Source: Dolomedes plantarius
Taxonomy: Eukaryota > Arthropoda > Arachnida > Araneae > Dolomedidae
Direction of reading: 5' to 3'
Length of the DNA: 64,000 nucleotides
Assembly: GCA_907164885.2 (NCBI GenBank)
Contig: OU015499.1
Span: 157,321,925 to 157,385,924, forward strand
Shown: positions 12,425-24,520 of the stretch, piece after piece
How the letters are laid out: every line of letters starts with the position of its first letter
How positions within the stretch are numbered: the stretch's first letter is position 1
Notes under the pieces: model-generated
Database searches by the model: none
What the model was told of the DNA's origin: nothing
Seen by the model: the letters and a program-made list of their open reading frames with translations, nothing else
Position numbers and translations under genes: made by a program

Positions 12425-12565
12425 TCGCCAGAGGTGAGGCGCCAAAATGAGACAGTCAAAATGCGAAATTTTTAACGAATAACGAAAAAAATTAATAGTC
12501 AAATCAGATGTATGAAGAATTTCAGAAAAATACTCAAATAGCAGCTAATATTTAGGCTTTATTTT

Positions 12566-12859
12566 ATGCTGCTGTATTGGAGATCACGAGAAATAAATTT
12601 TGAGTACGTAATTCCAAACGTTGTTGTCGCTCTCAGAATTCTACTAATGCAACCTGTCACTCTACCAGCAGCTGATCGCCATTTTTCTCAACCGAAAATT
12701 TTAGATAACTATCTGAGAACAATAACCCGAGAGCGCTTGAAAGATCTGGCAACAGTTTCTGTAGCAAAGCCGGTATCTAAAATGATTAATTATAGAGATG
12801 CAATCACACGATCGGCTGCCATGAAGGATCGAAGAATGTTTAAGTCATTATTTTTATGA
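12566..12859 (+). pseudogene. hAT transposase C-terminal dimerisation fragment
   Basis: The 97-codon frame reads YVIPNVVVALRILLMQPVTL, then AADRHFSQPKILDNYLRT and ERLKDLATVSV. This is the hAT C-terminal dimerisation region (usually TLPVTVASAERSFSKLKLIK then RLSGLALLSIE). The DDE-bearing central domain and the BED finger are missing. ZMYM-like hAT proteins are the closest type I recognise. The ATG at 12566 is probably only an internal Met. Confidence 0.8.
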
Positions 12860-13004
12860 CATAATACATTATACTCAAATTTATTTTTTTCTATTTTTTT
12901 TCACAGTTCTATCATTTCTAAAATATTTTAAGTTTATTTTAAAAATAAATGTAATTTTTTAATGAATACATATTTTCCCCCCAAATGATCGTTATTATAA
13001 AAGT

Positions 13005-13238
13005 AAACTATTTCTAATGGAGATACGTTCATCAACTTAAAGTCTCTCCAAACATTTGAAAAGGCGCCATTTTTAAAACTTGCCCCAGGCACCACGATGG
13101 ATAAACCTGGCTCTGTTTGTCGCCGTTAAGACTTTCCATCTCACATAAAAGCTGAGATGTGCGTAGGCAGATGGCGCCTTTTCGAATGTTTGGAGAGATT
13201 TTTAAGAAATGAATTAGTCTATTAGAAATAGTCTATTT
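13005..13238. mobile_element. Small foldback/MITE element
   Basis: Arms of about 66 bp (13005-13072 and 13171-13238) are imperfect inverted copies sharing CTATTTCTAAT at the outer ends and TCTCTCCAAACATT then GAAAAGGCGCCAT inside. About 98 bp separates them. It has no coding capacity and sits inside the hAT-derived element. Confidence 0.7.
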
Positions 13239-13840
13239 AACAGAATAACTGACATTTTTGAAAAAAAAATATGTACTATTTTTTTTAAATAATTTTCTTT
13301 ATAAATTATAGAGTTTTAAAAAAAGTTGGAAAAGTTAACAAATTTGAATATAATTTGGTATGTAATAAAAATAATTTTCAAATCCTTCTTTCAGCCTCTA
13401 TGGCTCTATTTCATTGTTAAAATTTATTGTTTTAGGTACCGTCTTTTCTACAGAAATGATTGCTACATCTTTCCATTGCTCTTTATGGGCACATGACAAA
13501 CAACAACATGTTGCCGTTTGTATATAACTCTTTTAAATGTACAGGTTGTAAAAACGGCGCTCGGCTGCTGTTACAGTTACAGGTAGAGTTAGTAGAATTC
13601 TCGGAGCAACAACGCACTTGGAAATAGGCATTAAAAATTTATTTCTCACCATATCAAATTCGACAGTTCCTAAACAAATACTCTAAATATTCATTTATAT
13701 TTCTGTATTTTTATGAATTTCGTCGTACGTCAGATTAAACAAAAAATATTTTTTCGTTATTCGTTAAAAATTACGTATTTTTACCATTTTTCGTTCTTTT
13801 CTCTTAATACGATGCCCACCTCACCTATGGGACCGGCCCT

Positions 13841-14940
13841 TGGGTGATGGTGTGATGGTCACCCAACTGTAAACCACTCAACAACATTTCCAATCTCAGG
13901 GCTTGTGGCGGCCCTGTGGTACAGCGCTCCCTGTGGTACGAAAAATGCCTCCGTTTGTGTCGTCCCTTAATAGGGGGTAATGCTGTCCACCTATATGTTG
14001 CCCCCATAATGAAATGGACATTAAAACTGCGGCGTAGTATAGGCGAATGTTTGACGACCAGTGCTTCCACATTGGGAAAAAACGTTCTCAGATTCGTCCG
14101 AAATTCCAGCGACCACAAATTGGGATTCCGCTCGTGCAAACCAAAGTGCTGGATCAACTTCACGAAATACAGGGGCTTTAAATGTGAGTCAGCATAAATT
14201 GCCACCAGTCAGTCCTGTTTTTATATCGGGGTCTATTGGTGTTAAATCCTTATCCATTTCAGAATTCAGAAAATTTTTCATGCAGTTCTATAACTTTCAG
14301 TTTAAGATTTAAAAAAAGTGAAACGATGTAGGAAATTTCGCTTAGGATACTTGCATTTCAAATACACACTCAGGGTGTCTGAGGCATGCTTAAAATATGT
14401 AGACTAATAGGCAGAATTTTCTGCTAAAAATCCGACAATATTAACTCGTTGATATTTAAATGTAAAGGGTTTAAATACACATTTTTTTACTATGAAAATA
14501 ATGCTTAAATTCAATTTCATTGAAAAAAGGTCCAGAACTGAAATGTACGCTGAACACTGCATGAAACTGCCTCCTTCGGCATTGTTTATTCATAGACAGC
14601 TATGATCGGCCACGTGTGCTTTCAGAAACCCGAAAATTCATCGTTCTGGCGAATTCCGAATGACTCTGTGGCGCACAGAATACAGTTCACCCAGAGAAGA
14701 AAAGAGGAACACATTTCTACATTATCTTTATTTCAGCATTGCAGAATCTCATAGCATGGAGAGCTCCATCAGAGAGAACGACCAGAGCAACCAGAAACAT
14801 TCCACGCAGACAAAACACTGTTGCCAATAGGGCAAATACAAATACTGGGAGAAATCTACCACAGAGTATCTGATTTTATGAGATCTCGGATTTCCAGGTA
14901 TCAGGTTTTACGAGAGACGCTATAGATAGATGTACATATG
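13841..14940. other. Unassigned sequence
   Basis: The 13840-14210 part is GC-richer and open in two frames (126 codons minus, 93 plus), but neither matches a family I know. The remainder is AT-rich. It may hold degraded flanks of the hAT relics on both sides. No gene is called. Confidence 0.4.
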
Positions 14941-15730
14941 AAGGATTAGAAAAAAAAAGTACAACAAAAGAATTTATCCTAGATTTAGGACTAATATGTG
15001 ATGAGCTTCAAGAACTGAGTGAATTAAGCTTGGATTTACAAGACCTTGATCTTGATTTCTATAAGGCGAATGAAAAAGTGAAACCTCTAGTCAAATTTAT
15101 TGAAGAAAGTCCACTGACTCATGGATCATACTACAGGTTATCTGTCAGGGGGGGTCAAAATTTTAAGTTTTCATGGAGTTGAACTTTATGAACAAGGTTG
15201 TAAAAATGACCTTCCCAACAATCCAGAAGAATTTTACAAAACTTTGAAAAATTCATTGGAATATAGATTGCTTGATAGAGAAAATTCTGATTTAGTACGA
15301 GCGGCTAAAATACTTGTTATGAAATTATGGCCTGGTGATATTGCTTTGCAATCAACATTTGGAGAGAACGAAATACGAGAAGTGTCTACTAAATTTAAAT
15401 TGATTAAGAGAGAAATTATTCGTTGATTTCGTGATTATTTATGAGAAAAAGAAGTGTCAGGAAAGCCATAACCTTTAAAAAATTATATCAACTATTCCAG
15501 CATCTTCAAGCGAATGCGAGCGTGGATTTTCACAAATGAATTTGATTGCTAGCCCAACTAAAGCTTCTTTGCTGACAAAACTATTTCAGCGAAATTATTT
15601 ATTACAGTTGTTGGACCATCTCTCACGCGGTTCGACCCCACAAAATATGTTGAATCATGGTTGCTCCGAAAACATTATTCAGCAATAGATACCAACAGCA
15701 AGGAGCGAAATCGAAATCGTGTTGTGGACA
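14941..15730 (+). pseudogene. hAT transposase relic (KIAA1586-like)
   Basis: In changing frames the plus strand reads GLICDELQELSELSLDLQDL (about 14985-15045), then an open stretch at 15121-15426 (SFHGVELYEQGCKN, LVRAAKILVMKLWPGDI), then TIPASSSECERGFSQMNLI (about 15495-15550). The SSECERGFSxMN block is the hAT dimerisation signature, and the preceding segments match the KIAA1586-type hAT group. Frameshifts and stops separate the parts. The downstream Tc1 at 15858 lies just beyond its end. Confidence 0.75.
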
Positions 15731-15857
15731 AGAATTTGGAGACAGTTTGGGATTTATTATAAAAAAACTATTTGTAAAGAAAAATATAATAAATAAATTA
15801 TTGCCTGATAAATGTAGTTTGATGTTTGACAATTTAATACGAAATACTTTAGATGTA

Positions 15858-17263
15858 CACTCATGGACAAAAAAATTAGCGCACCAAGAAGGAATCGTCA
15901 AAATGAAACGAAATTTTACATACGTAATGACTACTTTGATATAAGTAAATGATAAGAAAATCAAAGAAAAAGGATAATTTATTTCAGAGAAAAAGGCAAA
16001 AGAACGGAGGAGTTAATACTCCGTTGGACCCCCTCTAGCGCGAATGCACGATGCGATACGATCGGGCATTGAGTCATGCAAGTTCTGTATGATGTCTTGA
16101 GACATTTCGTTCCATATTTGCTGTAACCTTGCCTCTAGTTCGTTCAAACTCGTGGGATGCCCAACTCGTCGTCCCAAATGATCCCAGATATGCTCGAGTG
16201 GAGACAAATCTGGGGATCGGGCAGGCCAAGGAAGGATAGTAACAGTGCGGAGACAGTCTTGTGACACCCTTGCAGTATGAGGCCGAGCATTGTCTTGTTG
16301 AAAAATGGCTCCTGGGAGCCGTTGCATGAGTGGCAACACATGTGGTTGCAGGATTTCATGAACATACCGCTGGGCTGTCATGGTGCCACAGAACAATACT
16401 AGGGGTGACCGTGTATTGTAGGCAATGGCACCCCATACCATCACACCAGCTGTGGGAGCGATGTGTCGCTGTACAGCAAAGGCAAGATTGAAGCGTTCAC
16501 CACGGGCTCTCCACACACGAACACGATTGTCATCACTGCCAAGATTGAATCTGGATTCGTCGCTAAAGACGACCTGGTTCCATTCCGCTGCAGTCCAGTT
16601 TCCTCGTGCGCGGCAAAACTCCGGCGTCGATGGGTGGGCGTTAAGGGCAGCACACGTAATGGGCGCCGCGATACCAACTGTCCTTCAGCCAGGCGCCTTC
16701 GTATGGTTCGAGAAGACACAGAGGCCCCTAGTGAAGGTGCTACCTGTGCCTGGATGGCGGCCGATGAAGCAGTTGGCTGTACGCGTGCATTTCTTACGAT
16801 GTGGCGGTCTTCTCGACGACTGGTCTGTCGAGGGCGTCCTGAGCCTGGTCTTCGTGTACATGACATCTCTCGGGTCCACTGGTCCCAACACCTCCTCACA
16901 ACACAATCAGAGCGGCCTAATTGACGAGCTACTCGCCTAGCTGACCACCCAGCTTCCATCATCCCGACGATTCTCCCCCTCTCAAACTGCGACAACTGTT
17001 TATATTGTCTTCGAACACGGCGTAATGGCATGTCTATCTCAGCTCTTCCTTTGTAAATGATTCAGCACACTCAAACAAGCTTTGGTTACCTGTTTTATAC
17101 TCCACAGAGTACGATGTTCAACGCCCTCTACCGGCTATACGTAATGCGCAATCACGCTGCATTTCTAATCATTTGCATATCTCCCCGACATGTACCTTCA
17201 TTGCAAGTTTCGTTACGATCCCGCAATTATTTCTTGGTGCGCTAATTTTTTTGTCCATGAGTG
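15858..17263 (-). mobile_element. Tc1-family DNA transposon, copy 1
   Basis: The TIRs start CACTCATGGACAAAAAAATT and are flanked on both sides by TA (15856-57 and 17264-65). The element is 1,406 bp with the transposase on the minus strand. A close relative (42842-44234) lies in copy B of the large duplication. The family differs from the Tc1 at 8306. Confidence 0.95.
16013..17031 (-). pseudogene. Tc1 transposase with 7-nt frameshift, copy 1
   Basis: Start at 17031 (MPLRRVRRQYKQLSQFERGR). It has two HTH parts (WSARRVARQLGRSDCVVRRC, then VSSRTIRRRLAEGQLV). After PTHRR, near 16620, the frame shifts. Compared with the 8540 transposase (NHRRLRRQWC), 7 nt are missing. The rest continues in another frame with VVFSDESRF (Asp), FQQDNARPH (Asp) and SPDLSPLEHIW (Glu), ending at 16013. 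All catalytic residues are present but cannot be joined to the DNA-binding part in one protein. The same deletion is present in the copy at 42842. Confidence 0.92.
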
Positions 17264-17379
17264 TATAATGCTTAGAAAATTTGAACATTAGATATATTAT
17301 GCTTAGCAAAGTAAAAAGCCCAGTTTATTAGTTTCATTAGTATTTAAGTGTGTTTGCATTTTGCCTTTTTACAGATAAT

Positions 17380-19320
17380 ATCATGGCTAAACCTAAAAGA
17401 AAAAGTAGACAATATAATATCGAATATTTGAACAATGACTTTATTCAGTTGCCTACAAACAATAGATTACCTATGTGCCTGATTTGTCAAAAAAGTTTTA
17501 TCGAATAAAGCGATGAAGCCTTCAAGATTACTAGAAAATTTGACAAAAGTGCATGCTGATAAGAAAGATAAAACCTTATCTTATTTTTAAGCAATCAAAG
17601 AAATGTTTTTGAGAAAGCTGACAGTAACAAAACTCTTCTCAGTAGAATCCAAGGAATTGACGATGGGTTGCGTGCTTCATATAATATTTCGCTAATGACT
17701 CTAAATTGGGAAAACTGCATATAATTGGGGATGAACTAATACTACCTGCTATAACTGAAGTAATACACACTGTCCTACACAAGCTAGCCTCTGAAATTAC
17801 AAAGAAAAATTCCATTGAGCAATAATACAGTGCAAAAGAGAATTGGTGAAATGGCTCAAGATGTTGAAGACTCATTATGTGAGCATTTAAAAACAATTCA
17901 GTTCTCTATTCAGCTTGATGAATCAACTCTGCCAGGAAACGAGACCTTACTTTTAGCATATGTGCGATTTATACGAGACACAAAAACATATGCCAACAAT
18001 TATTATTATTCTCAAAAAATTAGCAAACTGATACCAAGGGAGAATCAATATTTCATGCATTGGAAGAGTTTTTCAAGGAAAAAGAAATCCCCCTCAAAAT
18101 TATATTCACGGTTGCTACTGATGGTGCTCTAGCAATGATAGGACTTTTCAGGGGTCTCCTTGCATATTAAAAAAAATCGGTTCTGAAGGCATTCGTCGTG
18201 CACTGCGTCATTCATCGGCAACATTTAGTTTCCAAAAAATCTGAGTGAACGCCTGCATAGGTCATTGCATCATGTCTTTCAATCAGTTAAGAAAATATGA
18301 TACAACGTATTAAATGACCGATTGTTTGCACAACTTTTCACTGAAAACGACGAAGATTTCAATCGCTTGCCGCTTCATTCAGAAGTTCGTTGATTGTGAA
18401 AAGGCACCTGTTTGGATCGATTTTATAAACTCTTTGACTCCGTGTTAGAATTCTTAGTAAACAAAGATTGACATTGACATTGACATAAGACACTATAGAG
18501 GCACCAGGGAGCAAGAGCTCCTTATCCTCAGTATCAAGGTTAGTACGTGACATAAGATGAACCGTTCTCAAGTTTACAAATAGTGTTGACAATGATTAAG
18601 GGCGAAAGAATAAATTAATCAGTTGAAAAATCAACTAATTAACTAGAACGAGTACGAGTAACCAATGTGGCTCATAATTTACGAGTCAACTTAATCGATT
18701 CCAAAAATGACATAGTCTATTTGACAGACTTGTTTAATAAATTCATTGGTACAAATCAAAAACTCAAAGGCAATCAGCTGATATCAATAAAAACAAAAAC
18801 TGTGTTATCCGCGTTTGTCTCAAAACTTCTACTTATAAAAAAAGGAAGAGGAGAATTCAACCAATTTCCCAATTTATCAACAGTAGAAAAACATGAAGAT
18901 TTCCTTATCTATTGTCAGCACTTGGAGGCTCTCCTTTATGACTTCAACCAACGATTTGAAGACATTATTAAAATGAAGAAACCCGATTGGATTTGGGACC
19001 CATTTTCAGGATCGAACTCTGAAGATGATGTAAAATTATAAGAAGATCGAATAGAAGTAACAACAAATGAAAATTCAAAATTAAAATTGAAACACAGCTA
19101 TCAACAGTTCTGGCTGCAAAAACAGATACCGACACTTTACCCTGTACTACGGGCTGTTTTCCAAAAATTGTTAATTGTGTTTCCTTCCTCATATTTAGTT
19201 GAACGTGGGTTCAGTGCTGTCCCAAATCTGTTAACTGAAATCAGAAACCGACTGCAAATTGCTAATCGCTGTGATTTAAGAATTCTGCGGCTTACATGGA
19301 TCCAAATATAAATTTACAGA
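17380..19320 (+). pseudogene. hAT transposase relic (SCAND3/ZBED-like)
   Basis: It begins ATGGCTAAACCTAAAAG near 17383 with a BED-type finger (LPMCLICQKSF), already interrupted by a stop. It continues with KTIQFSIQLDESTLPGNET (17815-18132), the YLTDLFNKF and FNQFPNLSTV segments (18667-19041) and the dimerisation block LLIVFPSSYLVERGFSAVPN (19087-19311). Several frameshifts and stops separate them. The last ~75 codons and the downstream end are repeated at 42077-42700, because the left breakpoint of the large duplication (19052) falls inside this element. Confidence 0.85.
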
Positions 19321-19871
19321 TTGCTGTGCACGAAGTTCATCCTTCTCATTAGCTTTACTGGTCTTTGTAATTTTTACTAAATTGAATATTTTCCTTTGTT
19401 ATCTTAATTTTTTGTGTGTAATATGAATGTAAATATGGTTGATTTTAATAAATAATTTCAAGCTTGAAGTTGTCTTATTTACAAAAAGCTACAGGTTTAC
19501 TATTTTCTATGACACAGGAAGAATTATAGATACATAAAAGGACGACAATTTGTGATTGTATCTCTGTTTGCTCGCATAGGAAGGTAAATTTCCAGGGGGG
19601 AGGAGTCATTTTTTCTCTGAAAAGTGGGCAGTAGGCTAAATAAGTTTGGGACCCCCTGGCTCAGTGGAATGAAATTTTTATAACATCATCTGCTCTTATC
19701 CTGTACCAAATTGCATTCCTCAATGACTTGTGCTAGGATAAGATGTTTTGCATTTTAGATTTCAGGACGTGAAGCGAGATAACATTCTTCAGTGTAAAAC
19801 ATATTAATATATTTTTCTGTGTTTCCTAGCAGGACGTTTGTGAACTCGTCACACTTCGGTAGCGTATACAT

Positions 19872-21705
19872 CATGAAGCTACAGAAGGAGCGTTAGCTTC
19901 AATGGGGAATTTTTCGAAAAATGGACCGATTATTGTCGCTCACCGGTAGATGGCGCGACATGTAAGTAAAGTGACGATTATACTGGTCCTCCTATGCCAG
20001 TAATTGGTTGCACTGAGCAACATAACTTTAATTTAATTCAAAAGTTTATTAATTTTTTTCTGATTACGCGCATGCATTTTATATGCAAACAAGAGAATAA
20101 AAATGCCAACTCTGCGCTAATGTTAAAAGATTGAGAAAAGAATCGAAATTATAATTCTGAATTATTAAATTTAAGCTTTCATTTTATATTACTTTTGAAT
20201 TGAATTATTCTCTTGTCTGAAGTTATTCCCTTGTCAATATCAATGAATAATGTTTTCAACATCTGCAAAACCTGTCATGTATAATTTTTTGATCAAATTT
20301 ATCTATAGTAAATTGTATATCACACATTTAATTTTTATTTTATAATAATGTATTAATAGTGTATGTTGTTAATTTCAGTTCTTTATAATTATGAAATACT
20401 TTTCTTCTATTCAATATATTTTGTGGTTATGGCAAATTGAGCTACACGTCTGAACTAAAGCCATCATTTTTTTTAAAATTGTGCACAGAAATAAAATATT
20501 TCCAGTTAACTTTTCTTAATATTGAATTTTATCACTATTCAGTTAGTTGATAAGTAAATAAGTTTTCATTGTATGATAAAGAATGTTGTTACTATAAATG
20601 CTTATGCAAAATCTGTTGAGTATAATTTTAAAAAAAATTAATATTTTCCTATCTTTTTACTGTGAGTACAATGAAACCCATACTTTGTGAAAATGCGAAA
20701 ATATAGCTGATTTGTCCTTATCAATGTTATTTGGGGTTTTTTTCTTTTTAATTTGCTGAAAATATTTGTAAACGATAATTTACCAACTTGAAGGTAATTC
20801 CTGACAATGCTGGAACCATAATATTGAATTTAATCACTATTAAGTTGGTTAAGTAAATAACTTTTCATTGTATGATAAGCAATGTTGTTACTATAAATGC
20901 TTATGCAAAATCTGCGTACAAAATCTGCTTATGCAATAAAATGAGTACTTTGTGAAAATTCAAAAATATAGCTGATATGTCCTTGTCATAGTTATTTGTT
21001 GTTGTTTTTTAATTCGCTGAAAAAATTTGTATTCAGTAATTCACCAACTTGACGATTATACCTCCAGTTTTAAAAAGTGTAATCTGCGATGCTTTGACTG
21101 ATTTTTTTTCCAAAGGAAGATATTTTAAAGTATTGTCTGATTAAATACTGAATTGACTTCCTATTTTATTAGTCCTGATAAGAATTTATTTGTGATTGAT
21201 AGAAAATGTTGCTTTTCTACTATGTGTGTGTGTGTTTGTTTTGGTTAATCAGTATTATTTCTCACATTTTTTTTCCATAAGAGATTATGAACAATGATAA
21301 AAAAATTTCTTCACAATTCTTTTCTGTAATTTCATTTCCTTAAATATTAAATTATTACAAAATTCTGAACTCATTTATTCTGAAACCAATACACAATTAA
21401 TCTGAAAAAGCATATTTACTCATTTCCTTTAAGAATTTTAATGAATTGTAGCAAAAAAAGCACTTGAAATAAAGATTTTGAATGAAAATAAGCAATTGTT
21501 AAATTGAATAAATAAATTCATATTAAATACGCACTAAAATAAAACAACTTGTTTTCGCTAGGAAAAATACGAAAAATCCATATTAAAGTGTATGGTTGTC
21601 CGTGTCTAAGCCACCCGCTATTACATGCGCGCGCCATCTAGTGGCGGCGACAAAATGTGAGACACATTTTTAACACTGAGCTGCTCCTCCTTCTGTAGCT
21701 TCATG
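19872..21705. mobile_element. TIR transposon with 8-bp target duplication, non-autonomous
   Basis: Perfect 19-bp TIRs (CATGAAGCTACAGAAGGAG) are flanked by direct copies of GTATACAT (19864-19871 and 21706-21713). The homologous site in copy B (44289-44296) has one GTATACAT and no element. Subterminal regions are also inverted copies around AGATGGCGCG and CATGTAA. The 1,834-bp interior has no transposase. It contains a diverged internal direct repeat (about 20515-20615 and 20820-20920). An 8-bp duplication fits hAT or P superfamilies. The CATGA start recalls P-type ends, but this is unproven. Confidence 0.9.
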
Positions 21706-21973
21706 GTATACATATAGCGTATATATTTATACTCACCAGTGGCAACGGTATCGCTTACGTGCATTGTTTATGTTGTTAGTTTCAGTTCTCTATAATCTGA
21801 GTAATTAAAAGAGAAAAATCCTTGCCGCAAAAATTCCGCAGCTTTTAGAATAGATTTGTACTGAAATAACACTGATATCGGTGATAAAAAAATAAACAGT
21901 ATTCAAGTAAGTTTTATTTACAGGTTATTTTTACTGTATCGTATGACAGAACAATTTTGTTAAGAAGCTGAAA

Positions 21974-22498
21974 ATGACATATATGATTTCTACATTTTAC
22001 GCTATGTTTTTGTTTGTGAAGCTAAATGTTAATGCAATAAGTATACCTATAAAATCGTTAAATACTGCATGTTCAGCTGTGGTATGTTATTTTCAGCAAA
22101 TTAGTAGATTATTACTTTCTAGTCGATGTGGGCGTACTATTAAAATATACGCCCAGCGATTTCAAGAAATTGCTAAAAGTTGCCAATTTGATTTCGCTGA
22201 TAATTTTATTTACAATTTTTATACAAAACGTATAAAAATATCATCATACAAATCAGACTTACCGTGTTTAGCAATTTTCGTGGTTATGAGTTATACAAAT
22301 GATTTTGAACTTTTAATCATTGCTTTAAAAGATAAAATAAATATACGGGGAGCTGATCCATATCCTGTGCCGTTCGGCGGAAGTTCTCAAACTCTACCAA
22401 GTGGAGTTCTCATTCAAGAAAATACTATTTCATACTGTTTTAAAACTTCTAGCATGGTAATCGACACATTTTATGAAAATTCAACAATAAGTAGCTGA
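21974..22498 (+). CDS. Unrecognised 174-codon open frame
   Basis: It opens with ATG after an AT-rich leader and ends TAG/TGA. The composition is mixed, with a hydrophobic start (YMISTFYAMFLFVKLNV) that could pass for a signal peptide and later GGSSQTLPSGVLIQ. I recognise no family. In copy B the same frame (44560 on) is cut by a pogo-like insertion at 44882 and has a frameshift beyond it, so it is not kept intact there. It may be chance or part of an old transposon. Confidence 0.2.
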   Translation: MTYMISTFYAMFLFVKLNVNAISIPIKSLNTACSAVVCYFQQISRLLLSSRCGRTIKIYAQRFQEIAKSCQFDFADNFIYNFYTKRIKISSYKSDLPCLAIFVVMSYTNDFELLIIALKDKINIRGADPYPVPFGGSSQTLPSGVLIQENTISYCFKTSSMVIDTFYENSTISS

Positions 22499-24256
22499 TA
22501 AACAATATTAGAATATTTTAATGAAAAATATTGATTACAGCATTTATCTGCAGAAAATAATTAAAATAGCCTAAATATTTCCAAAGGGTCCAAAATGCAT
22601 CAATCGGTTTCTAAAAGTAGGTCAACACTTAAATTTCTTAAAAGTATTTCATGGGATAGTATGGAAACAATGAATTCAAAATACAATTTTTTTACATAAA
22701 GAATTTTAAAACCTATAAAATAAGCATGTAAATACTTCAAGATAGACTCATAAAAATACAAAAATTGTAATAAAATAAATATATTACATAAAATTTAAAA
22801 GTTTCTAGGAAGATCATATCAGCGTGTATAGAAGAATGAAAAAAAAATGACAATGGTATTAAAGGTGAATTTTTAGAACAAGAATTAAAATTTTGAATAT
22901 TTCCAAAGTATAAAAATCAATTTATAAAAGTAATAATCGAAATTTCAACAACCAAGGGTAAGCTCTCAACTTCCTGATTGTATTCCTTGAAAAGAAAGAA
23001 AATGAAAATGTTATGAAAATAATTCAAAAGATTTTTCATTCACTAAACTTATAATTTGTTATCTGAAGGTAATTTGAAATGTCATTTTTTAAAAACATCT
23101 AAATGATCAGCATTCAAATATGATTAAGTTAAAACTGAAAAAAACAAGTGACATTTCTGAGATATAATCACTGACCTTTGGTGATGTAAGCATGAATCTG
23201 AGCTGGATCAGAATTGCAGAGTATTAAGCCATTAAACTGAATAATAAAGCATTTATTATATAGATTACAACCCAATTATAGCGGAACATAAATGAAAGAA
23301 CCACTTATATAATAATGTGTTTGGTGTTTTTTTAATTTCATTCCACGCTTAAAATATATTAAAATTGTTAAAACAACCGATCTTATTGAAGGTAATAAAC
23401 CATTATTTATGTTCTTTAAATTTTTAAAAATTATAATGCCCTGTTAATTGAATGCAAAACTTATAGATAGAACTATTTAAATAATTAAATTCTCCACATT
23501 AATTATGAATTGGTACTAAATTTGGTGAGTTTATAGCTTTGACACCATGGGCAGTAATCTTTAGTTTTGGCGTTGCTTTCTTGTATCATTCTTCAATCAG
23601 AGAACTTTTTATTTATGATGCATTTGAAACCAGTTTTATATTATGTTATTTGTTTCTGTATTCATTCAGTATTAACATTTTTGATGACACAATTTAATAA
23701 AAAACATTCCTGCTCATATTTCATTGCAATAAAGACAACAACATCAGCGTTAAATGTAATAATCCTAACTACAATTTTAGGGTCATCATAGATTATAAAT
23801 GCTAGTTTAAAGTTTTAAATCAATGTATTTCAAAGAGAATGATTTAAAAGTAATACTTGATATATAAAATTGAAATTCATATTAAAGCAGAGATATATTA
23901 TTTAACATTTTAAAACTGTATGCACTTATTAATATATTTTATATAAAAATGTTTAATTTTCTTTGTACCATGCATTCTAAAGATTTCTTCATAAGAAATA
24001 TTTCAAGATTTTCACAGTTTGTTTAAACTGATATTTATGACAGCCTTGATATGGTTTTTCAAAAATTTTTATTGTAAAAATTATACTTGGTTCAGTTTAG
24101 GGCTAGATTTTAACTGTCTGCTCTCTTACCTGCATTTTTTTTATACTTAATAGATTTTTTTGCTCTGGCAAAATTTATAACTGCATTCAGACATGCCAAC
24201 TTTCCTGATTTACCCTGAGAATGCCGGATTTTTAATGCATCTTCTGGGTTTCCGGA
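22499..24256. other. AT-rich unique part of copy A, no gene
   Basis: No supported gene. About 880 bp (near 23114-23992) have no counterpart in copy B, where the flanks join at 48505 over a short TTC match. No TIRs or target duplication bracket the segment, so a deletion in B is more likely than an insertion in A. Confidence 0.6.
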
Positions 24257-24520
24257 ATGGACACTATTATTATTGGATTAACACTGGTTTTAACAAGCTC
24301 TCACAGTAATACAGTATGTGAGAGGATTTTTAGTTGTATAACAAAAATATCTACTCAGTTCAGGTCATCTATATCAAGGGAAACCTCAGAAAATTTGCTA
24401 ATTCAAATCGAACAACAAAGACACTGTTATGAAGAAAAATTTCACAGTGAAATTTTTAAAAGAGCAAAAACAGCTACAGTAAATGCTACAAAACTTCAAA
24501 GATTTATTGCAATTAATTAA
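24257..24520 (+). pseudogene. hAT C-terminal fragment, copy A
   Basis: The 87-codon frame has SSHSNTVCERIFSCITKIST, then FRSSISRETSENLLIQIEQQ. The SN-x-x-x-ERIFS and LLIQ order is that of hAT dimerisation regions of the ZBED/KIAA type. No catalytic domain was found upstream. In copy B only the end remains (about 48660-48800), because about 255 bp corresponding to 24124-24378 are missing. Confidence 0.6.

Larger units (their letters stand above)
12425..13840 (+). mobile_element. hAT-derived element with inverted ends
   Basis: The left end (GGTGAGGCGCCAAAATGAGA, then TTTTTAACGAATAACG) and the right end (TTATTCGTTAAAAATTACG, then CCACCTCACCTATGGGACCG) are imperfect inverted copies of about 100 bp. 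GGTCCCATAGGTGAGG-type ends are common among hAT elements. Only the C-terminal part of a transposase remains inside (12566-12859), and a smaller foldback element sits at 13005-13238. Confidence 0.55.

Noticed and set aside
16425..16940. Plus-strand frames of 171 and 153 codons over the Tc1 at 15858 (and likewise at 43409-43915)
   Set aside because: Antisense shadows of the GC-richer Tc1 transposase. No independent motif.
23567..23791. 74-codon hydrophobic frame in copy A
   Set aside because: It begins with TTG, has AT-driven hydrophobic composition and has no counterpart in copy B.
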